This document shows positions 58,602-64,000 of a stretch of DNA of 64,000 bases, piece after piece. Below the pieces are notes generated by a model. It searched no databases and was not told the DNA's origin. It saw nothing but the letters and a program-made list of their open reading frames with translations. The stretch is from Fimbriimonadales bacterium (GTDB lineage: Bacteria; Armatimonadota; Fimbriimonadia; Fimbriimonadales; ATM1): assembly GCA_026129745.1 (NCBI GenBank), contig JAHCHL010000018.1, positions 1 to 64,000 on the forward strand. Direction: 5' to 3'. How positions within the stretch are numbered: the stretch's first letter is position 1; each line of letters starts with the position of its first letter. The position numbers and the translations under genes were made by a program.

Positions 58602-59363
58602 ATGGGAAGACTCAAAGACAAAGTCGTTCTTGTGACGGGCGGGGCATTAGGCATCGGTCAAAGCGCTTGCAGATTGTGCATCAAAGAAGGTGCAAAGGTC
58701 GCTATCACCGATGTCCTCATTGCTGAAGGCGAGTCCCTTGCCAAGCAGTTAGGCGAAAATGCACGCTTCTATCACATGGATGTAGCAAATGAAGACAGTG
58801 TTAAGAATGTAATTGAATCCGTTGTCGCGGATTTTGGTGGGCTCGACGTCTTAGTAAACAACGCGGGAATATCTGGGACGAACAAGCCTACTCACGAGCT
58901 TACCGAGGCAGAGTGGGATCAGGTTCAAGCGGTCAATGTTAAGGGCGTGTTCTTCTGCACCAAACATTCCATTCCTCATCTCAAGAAACGTGGTGGAGGA
59001 AGCATCATCAACCTTTCTTCGATCTACGGCATTATCGGCGCACCGGACGTACCACCTTATCATGCCTCGAAAGGCGCAGTCCGACAAATGACGAAGACCG
59101 ACGCAATGATCTATGCACCCGACAACATACGCGTCAACTCCATTCATCCGGGATACATTTGGACTCCTATGGTCGAAAACCACTTGAAACGCAGTGGAGT
59201 CGATGTGGCCGAAGGAAGAAAAGCTCTCGATGCGTTACATCCGCTTGGCCGCATTGGCGAACCGGATGACATCGGGTGGGCCATCGTTTTTCTCGCTTCC
59301 GATGAAGCAAAGTTCTTCACTGGCGAAGAGATGGTCATCGACGGCGGATATACTGCACGATAA
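58602..59363 (+). CDS. Short-chain dehydrogenase/reductase
   Basis: The 253-aa classical SDR has the cofactor motif VVLVTGGALGIGQSA, the NNAGISG strand motif, the active-site Ser in IINLSSIYGIIG and the YxxxK pair in YHASKGAVRQMTK. The C-terminal GRIGEPDDIGWAIVFLASDEAKFFTGEEMVIDGGYTA is typical of glucose 1-dehydrogenase or 3-oxoacyl-reductase-like members. The substrate is not evident. It is a single gene converging on glnA. Confidence 0.9.
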   Translation: MGRLKDKVVLVTGGALGIGQSACRLCIKEGAKVAITDVLIAEGESLAKQLGENARFYHMDVANEDSVKNVIESVVADFGGLDVLVNNAGISGTNKPTHELTEAEWDQVQAVNVKGVFFCTKHSIPHLKKRGGGSIINLSSIYGIIGAPDVPPYHASKGAVRQMTKTDAMIYAPDNIRVNSIHPGYIWTPMVENHLKRSGVDVAEGRKALDALHPLGRIGEPDDIGWAIVFLASDEAKFFTGEEMVIDGGYTAR

Positions 59364-59396
59364 CGGTTTCGTTGTCAGCGAGCAGAGCAGACGCTT

Positions 59397-59428
59397 TGCT
59401 CATTCGCACGCCGTTGTGCGAATGAGCA
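59397..59428. terminator. U-less hairpin between SDR gene and glnA
   Basis: A perfect 13-bp stem (arms TGCTCATTCGCAC and GTGCGAATGAGCA, 6-nt loop) separates two convergent genes. No U-run follows in either direction, as with the hairpin at 33816-33845. Confidence 0.6.
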
Positions 59429-59444
59429 GCATCCATCCAGTTTC

Positions 59445-60860
59445 TTAGATGTCCGAGTACAGGAAGAACTCATACGGATGCGGCCGCAAAGCAACTGCCT
59501 CCACTTCGTGCTTCCTCTTGTAAGCGATGTAAGTGTCAATGAGGTCTTGAGTGAAGACATCGCCTTTCAGCAGCCATTGATGATCTGCTTCAAGTGCATC
59601 GAGGACTTCAGCGAGCGTTCCAGGAGTCTGCGGAATGGCAGCCTTCTCTTCCGGTGGAAGATCATAAAGGTCTTTATCGAGCGGGGTAGGCGGTTCGATC
59701 CTATTCTCGATTCCATCAAGCGCAGCCATCAGAATTGCGGCGAACGCAAGATATCCATTGCATGAAGGATCGGGCGCGCGAAACTCGATGCGCTTCGCCT
59801 TTCTACTCTTGCTGTACATCGGAACTCGGATGCAAGCGCTCCGGTTGCGTTGGCTGTAGACCAAATTGATCGGCGCCTCATAACCCGGCACAAGCCTTCG
59901 ATAGGAGTTAGTCGTCGGATTTGTGAAAGCGAGCAATGCCGCGGCGTGTCGAAGAATTCCCCCGATCATGTGGCGCGCTGTGTCGCTCAGTCCTGCATAT
60001 CCTCCCTCGTCATACATCAGTGTGTCGCCGTTCTTCCACAGTGAAACGTGGACGTGCATGCCACTTCCGTTGTCTCCGTAGATCGGCTTTGGCATGAACG
60101 TCGCTGTCAGACCGTACTCATACGCCGTGTTCTTCACGATGTACTTGTACTTTTGCAGCTTGTCCGCCATCGACACCAAGGTGTCGAACCTCATATCGAT
60201 TTCGCACTGCCCGGCTGCACCGACTTCGTGGTGATGAATCTCGACTTGGATGCCAGCGTCGAGCATCTTCTGAACCATGTCTGTGCGAACGTTTTGCAGC
60301 TTGTCGTTCGGTGGGCACGGGAAGTAACCGCCCTTGGGTCGCATCTTGTAGGCCAAGTTGGGCTGTTCGTCGCGATTGCTGTTCCACGGTCCTTCGCTGC
60401 TATCGATCGTGTAACTCGCTGTGTGCATTTCGTTTTGGTAGCGAAGGTCATCGAACAGAAAGAACTCCGCTTCCGGCCCAAAGAATGCCGCATCTGCGAC
60501 GCCAGCCTGCCTGAGATACTGTTCCGCTTTGAGAGCGGTGTATCTCGGATCGCGACTGTATGGCTCGCGAGTCAGCGGGTCTTCCACGTTACAGAAAAGA
60601 ACCGCTGTCGGCACTTCCGTAAAAGGGTCCATGAAGATGGTCGCCGGGTCTGGGACAAGAAGCATGTCAGATTGGTCAATTGCCTGGAATCCTCGAACGC
60701 TCGATCCGTCGAAGCCAAGCCCGTCTTCGAAAAGCTCCTCGCTAAGCTCTCCGATCGGCATGGAGAAGTGTTGCCAAGTGCCTGGCACGTCCGTGAATCT
60801 GAAGTCGACCATCTGTGCGTCGTGCTCTTGAGCAAAAGTTATTGCCTCTTTGGGTGTCAT
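59445..60860 (-). CDS. glnA: Glutamine synthetase type I
   Basis: GlnA makes glutamine from glutamate, ammonia and ATP and supplies, among others, HisH. The 471-aa protein has the beta-Grasp DFRFTDVPGTWQHFSMP, the latch GLGFDGSSVRGFQAIDQSDMLLVPD, the metal-site PEAEFFLFDD and VEIHHHEVGAAGQCEIDMRFD, the ATP-site GSGMHVHVSLWKNG and the Glu flap region NPTTNSYRRLVPGYEAPINLVYSQRNRSACIRVP. The DLYDLPPEEK segment holds the tyrosine that is adenylylated in GSI-beta enzymes, so control by GlnE is possible. AGGAGG lies 13 bases before ATG 60860, rather far but in frame with no better start. Confidence 0.96.
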   Translation of the reverse strand: MTPKEAITFAQEHDAQMVDFRFTDVPGTWQHFSMPIGELSEELFEDGLGFDGSSVRGFQAIDQSDMLLVPDPATIFMDPFTEVPTAVLFCNVEDPLTREPYSRDPRYTALKAEQYLRQAGVADAAFFGPEAEFFLFDDLRYQNEMHTASYTIDSSEGPWNSNRDEQPNLAYKMRPKGGYFPCPPNDKLQNVRTDMVQKMLDAGIQVEIHHHEVGAAGQCEIDMRFDTLVSMADKLQKYKYIVKNTAYEYGLTATFMPKPIYGDNGSGMHVHVSLWKNGDTLMYDEGGYAGLSDTARHMIGGILRHAAALLAFTNPTTNSYRRLVPGYEAPINLVYSQRNRSACIRVPMYSKSRKAKRIEFRAPDPSCNGYLAFAAILMAALDGIENRIEPPTPLDKDLYDLPPEEKAAIPQTPGTLAEVLDALEADHQWLLKGDVFTQDLIDTYIAYKRKHEVEAVALRPHPYEFFLYSDI

Positions 60861-60927
60861 TTCTTGAAAGGGTCCTCCTGATTGCAGCCGTAGTTCCAAA
60901 TCCCCACTTGGACCCCAATAAGAGACA

Positions 60928-60952
60928 AAGGCGCCGGGGTCGCCGGCGCCTT
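60928..60952 (-). terminator. GC-rich hairpin upstream of glnA (second of tandem pair)
   Basis: AAGGCGCCGG pairs fully with CCGGCGCCTT around a 5-nt loop. On the minus strand it is followed by TGTCTCTTATT. It may be a second terminator for the gene before it, or a leader attenuator for glnA, whose start is 68 bases further on. Confidence 0.55.
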
Positions 60953-60998
60953 GTCCGAAAATCTAAGTCCCGTGGAGTCTTTGAGAACCACGGGGACT
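60951..60998 (-). terminator. Terminator of the 765-aa secreted protein gene (first of tandem pair)
   Basis: On the minus strand AGTCCCCGTGG pairs with CCACGGGACT (one bulged base) and is followed by TAGATTTTCGG. It starts 17 bases past the stop of the upstream gene. Confidence 0.65.
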
Positions 60999-61014
60999 CA
61001 CTATACCCAAGCCT

Positions 61015-63312
61015 TTACGGCATTTGTTGTGGCGGAGGGATGTGACCGCCTCCGCCGTCACCTCCCCTATCGAACATTCTCTTTTGGATTTCCATCATCT
61101 TGCTGACCCGCTTTTTCGTGCTGTCCGGAAGCTCATCATAGGGTCCAAACGATGTACCAGGCTTCGCAACCATGCCGACCGTTCCAAACGCTGCACTCTT
61201 CTCAGGCAGGAACGTGACTTTGACAGTCAACCTTGTTCCTATCGCCGGCCTGACTGTTGGAATCGCGATTGCTGGCAGGAAATCCACTTGACCCGCTGCG
61301 CCATCCATCATCGTTTTCATCATCGCGTACATTTCAGCTGGCATCGAAACTGGCATCGTGATTCCCGCAAACATGAAGTTTGCCGCGATTGCTTCGACAT
61401 GGTTCTCGTCAGCATGAATCAGCGTTTCTGCAGTGGGTCCATTTGGAAGAATCTGCGTGATTTCACGATCATCTCCGGACTCAACAGAATCCCAAAGCGA
61501 GCCATATCGATCGCGAAATCTTTTTTCAATTTCCTCATCTGACAAATCTAAATCAATTTCACTCATGAAGTCGAACTCTGACAGTGTCGCAATCTCAGAC
61601 CATTCGTCTCCACTTCTGTAAAGGAACTCGGCAATGTGGTTCCGAACACCCGGTGACAGACTGCCGAACCTTGCGCCACCGGATCTGATCGCCTGGCGCT
61701 CCATTGGATTCATCGCTGCGATCGCTCGCAGTCCATAGCTTGAAGCCGTTTCTGAAAGTCCGCCAAAAAACTCGAAACTCGCAAACGTCATCAAGGCAGG
61801 AGAACTCAATTGGAAGTCGGTTAGTTCGGCAGCAAGCTGAGCGACCTGATCGATCGTTAGACCGATCTGCTCAGCCGTAAGATCGCGATACTTCCTGAGC
61901 GTGCTGCGCGGAATCGTCCCTGCTCGACGCAATTCAGGATTGTTAGAACGAATCGCCACCCACTTGTTTTCGTAAGTCCAATTTCCGTCAACTCTATGCG
62001 CAAAACTATCAAACATCTTGCCGACCGTGTTCGCGGGCAGGAAGGCTTCCCACATGCTGCCTGCGTAGTCGTAGGCGTCTGCGATGAAGCTCACTCCAGC
62101 TCGCTCAGCAATCATCGGTCCTATCCTCATGATCGACGCCAAGAAGTCCACTTTCGAACCCTTTGCCATGCTTTCCAAGAGCTCTTTCGGCGGCTCATTG
62201 CTTCCCATCCGGCTCGACGCGATCGCCGCATTGAACTCTCGATCCAATTCGAAAGCGGCAGATAGTGAATCGACAGGACCTCGGGGCAGTCTTTCACTCT
62301 CAGACTGTTCGTAATCTTCCATTTCATGAATTGGTGTCAGCAGATCTTCCAAATGCTGTGCATTGCCATAACTCGTGTAGCTGTGCGAGCCGCGCCACAA
62401 GACCTTTCCTGACTTTCCGACAATCGCAATATTCGCACCCGGATTCCAAGTGCCTCCACTGATCAGCTGCGGTAACGAAGCAGTCAACTCAACTCGCACC
62501 GTGTAGACATCGGATGCTGTGAATTTTTCAGGCACGTACTCGCTGTCATATTCATCAGCTTGACTTTCATACATTTGATTCCGCTCGATGATCGTTGCGA
62601 CCAAGCTGTGCGCGGCGCTCGTTGCGTTCGGCGGCAATAACTTTTGGGACGCGGTCGGAACAACCGAGAAAACGAGCCTTGAACGTCTCGCAAGTTCGAG
62701 CAGAGTCGTTTGATTGAGTGACGAAACGAGCTGGTTCGTAATCATTGCCGCTGGATCTGTGAGTGATTGCAACTTTTCAAGTTCGGCCTCCATGACTTCT
62801 AACTGAGCATAAATTGCTTCGTTGGCTCGCTCGTCGTCTGTTAGCTTGGAGTAAAGCTCTTCAATGGCTGCAGACACATGCTTGGACTTCTCCTTGATCG
62901 CACCAAGATCCATCTGCCGAACTTCGTCACACCATTTCTGTGCTTGCTGAACTGCATCTTTCATCAGACTGTAGATAGAGTCATCGATTCCCCGCGCATA
63001 CCGAGTCTCCCATCCCGGCTTGCCGCCGAGGATGTAGCCAGCCTCGTCCTTTGTCCACTGCCAATCGAAGTGGGTGGCAATTTTCGAAAGCACCTCATGC
63101 GCGGGACGATCCTTGACGTACAACACGACCAAGTCGTCGGAGAACGCGCCTACAACGCGGAGCTTCGCCCCGGTAGCCGCGCTCAATTCCTCGAGGACCT
63201 CCCGGATTGGCGCCGTGGAAGTACTGTAGGTGACCCTCTTGTCGAGGAGAGGATCGGACGAGAGTTGGAAAGGAGCCGCAAGGGCAAGTCCTGCAAGGGC
63301 TGTAACGATCAT
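61015..63312 (-). CDS. Large secreted protein with STN-like N terminus
   Basis: I do not recognise this 765-aa protein. After a signal peptide (IVTALAGLALAAP), residues of about 20-90 (LLDKRVTYSTSTAPIREVLEELSAATGAKLRVVGAFSDDLVVLYVKDRPAHEVLSKIATHFDWQW) match the STN/secretin-type short domain that precedes secretins and TonB receptors. The rest has a helical segment (AAIEELYSKLTDDERANEAIYAQLEVMEAELEKLQ) and long mixed regions with no further recognised domain. The C terminus is Gly/Pro-rich (GGDGGGGHIPPPQQMP). AGGTG lies eight bases before the ATG at 63312, and TATACT (minus strand, 63331-63336) is a possible -10. Confidence 0.7.
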   Translation of the reverse strand: MIVTALAGLALAAPFQLSSDPLLDKRVTYSTSTAPIREVLEELSAATGAKLRVVGAFSDDLVVLYVKDRPAHEVLSKIATHFDWQWTKDEAGYILGGKPGWETRYARGIDDSIYSLMKDAVQQAQKWCDEVRQMDLGAIKEKSKHVSAAIEELYSKLTDDERANEAIYAQLEVMEAELEKLQSLTDPAAMITNQLVSSLNQTTLLELARRSRLVFSVVPTASQKLLPPNATSAAHSLVATIIERNQMYESQADEYDSEYVPEKFTASDVYTVRVELTASLPQLISGGTWNPGANIAIVGKSGKVLWRGSHSYTSYGNAQHLEDLLTPIHEMEDYEQSESERLPRGPVDSLSAAFELDREFNAAIASSRMGSNEPPKELLESMAKGSKVDFLASIMRIGPMIAERAGVSFIADAYDYAGSMWEAFLPANTVGKMFDSFAHRVDGNWTYENKWVAIRSNNPELRRAGTIPRSTLRKYRDLTAEQIGLTIDQVAQLAAELTDFQLSSPALMTFASFEFFGGLSETASSYGLRAIAAMNPMERQAIRSGGARFGSLSPGVRNHIAEFLYRSGDEWSEIATLSEFDFMSEIDLDLSDEEIEKRFRDRYGSLWDSVESGDDREITQILPNGPTAETLIHADENHVEAIAANFMFAGITMPVSMPAEMYAMMKTMMDGAAGQVDFLPAIAIPTVRPAIGTRLTVKVTFLPEKSAAFGTVGMVAKPGTSFGPYDELPDSTKKRVSKMMEIQKRMFDRGGDGGGGHIPPPQQMP

Positions 63313-63573
63313 TAGATTTTCACCTACTTCAGTATATAGGTCGCTTGGCGGGCCAAAAGGGTTGCATCAATCTACCCGCCGCCGTGAATTGGCCGGACGT
63401 TCCCAAACCGTAGAGACTGTGCATGATATCGATAAAGTTAGAGTCACCACAAAATGTCGACACCAGTCACGTACAGACTCTTCGACCGGAATCTACCGGC
63501 AGGCGATTCCGTACTCATTATACGGCCATGGGCTGTCACAAAGACCTCGCCGAGCCGTCAAAATCCAAGACGA

Positions 63574-64000
63574 ATGCCTACCCGCGACCAGATTCTCAGT
63601 AAAGCCAGCGACCTGATCGACGCCGCAAAACCAGAAACAGCCGTCGAGATCCTCGAGGAATACCTAGCCAAAGCGCCTGCCGATGCCGAGGCCTTGGCCA
63701 TGATTGGCGTCGCCCACTACAACAACAGTGAGCCGTGGGAGGCCGAGAAGTACTTCAAGCAGTCCCTCGCGATCATCCCCGACCAGGATGAAATCAAACG
63801 CTTGCTCCTCAGATTGCTCATGGATCGGCATGCCTGGGAAGAGGCGCTCGAAATTGCGACCGAACTCAAGCGGGACAATCCGAGCGACGCCGTGCTCAGG
63901 GTCATGTATGAGTCGTGTTTTGAAAACGTTGAGCGGCCCGAAGTCGGATGGGAGCGGGATGAGTCGCTCGGTTGGCATCGCATCGAGTTCACAGAAGGCG
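63574..64000 (+). CDS. TPR protein, N-terminal part
   Basis: The gene runs off the right edge; 142 codons are visible from the ATG at 63574. It starts MPTRDQILSKASDLIDAAKPETAVEILEEYL and continues with TPR-type helix pairs (DAEALAMIGVAHYNNSEPWEAEKYFKQSLAIIPDQ, LLMDRHAWEEALEIATELKRDNPSDA). There is no signal peptide. It may be a scaffold or a glycosyltransferase/methyltransferase with TPRs; too little is seen to decide. The 261 bases before it hold no other clear gene. Confidence 0.75.
   Translation, partial: MPTRDQILSKASDLIDAAKPETAVEILEEYLAKAPADAEALAMIGVAHYNNSEPWEAEKYFKQSLAIIPDQDEIKRLLLRLLMDRHAWEEALEIATELKRDNPSDAVLRVMYESCFENVERPEVGWERDESLGWHRIEFTEG

Noticed and set aside
60048..60881. A 277-codon plus-strand open frame
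   Set aside because: It lies wholly antisense to glnA, whose motifs are all intact. The translated sequence is rich in His, Arg, Val and Cys without any domain pattern.
1..64000. CRISPR array, insertion sequences, prophage genes or rRNA
   Set aside because: I found no regularly spaced repeats, transposase or integrase motifs, terminal inverted repeats, phage structural genes or rRNA segments.

Overview
The window reads as chromosomal DNA of a free-living bacterium of roughly 50% G+C, most likely an Armatimonadota/Fimbriimonadia-type organism. This placement is an inference. It rests on two large pseudopilins with the FTLIELLVV leader and a C-terminal WCDGHAK-like motif, many secreted PD40/TolB and S9 propeller proteins, frequent GTG and TTG starts, sparse Shine-Dalgarno motifs and short 4-nt gene overlaps. 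I see no prophage, insertion sequence, CRISPR array or resistance island. The content is housekeeping plus secreted and envelope proteins.

Layout. 1-7.4 kb (minus strand): a TolB-like lipoprotein fragment, rpsT, a 605-aa winged-helix-like protein, a MacB-type permease, a small unknown protein and a secreted S9 peptidase. 7.4-17.3 kb (plus): a histidine operon (hisG-B-H-F-A/IE-D) headed by what looks like a complete transcription attenuator, that is a promoter, a leader peptide with four consecutive His codons, an antiterminator pairing and a perfect 11-bp terminator hairpin. The operon carries a fused HisA-HisI-HisE gene and is followed by a giant pseudo-M28/FtsX membrane protein. 17.3-25.2 kb: a GT4 glycosyltransferase, a GDP-mannose dehydrogenase-like enzyme, another S9 peptidase, a tandem pair of secreted paralogues and a glutathione peroxidase. 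25.4-29.3 kb: an RRM protein, the pyruvate dehydrogenase E1 subunits, a DinB-like protein and a pseudopilin. 29.3-32.7 kb (minus): a small secreted protein, lnt, a histidine phosphatase and a Clp1/Grc3-like P-loop protein.

32.7-33.8 kb: tRNA-Pro(CGG), then an extended -10 promoter, a short cobalamin riboswitch with an RBS-masking hairpin, and a pseudopilin as the only downstream gene. 33.8-46.5 kb: pckA, a HEAT lipoprotein, kdsD, a LolA-like/thioredoxin fusion, a GT-C-like membrane protein, a LemA/DUF2207 pair, glutaredoxin, an M28 peptidase, a FlaR-like kinase and a frameshifted amidase. 46.8-64 kb: alaS, a serpin lipoprotein, an ABC-2 permease, proS, the ffh-rpsP-khpA-rimM translation and secretion cluster, a secreted subtilisin, an SDR, glnA, a large secreted protein and the start of a TPR protein.

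The two most interesting elements are regulatory RNAs: the his leader attenuator and the B12 riboswitch placed in front of a pseudopilin gene. Several strong hairpins between convergent genes lack a U-tract, which suggests that terminators here are often not of the textbook form.
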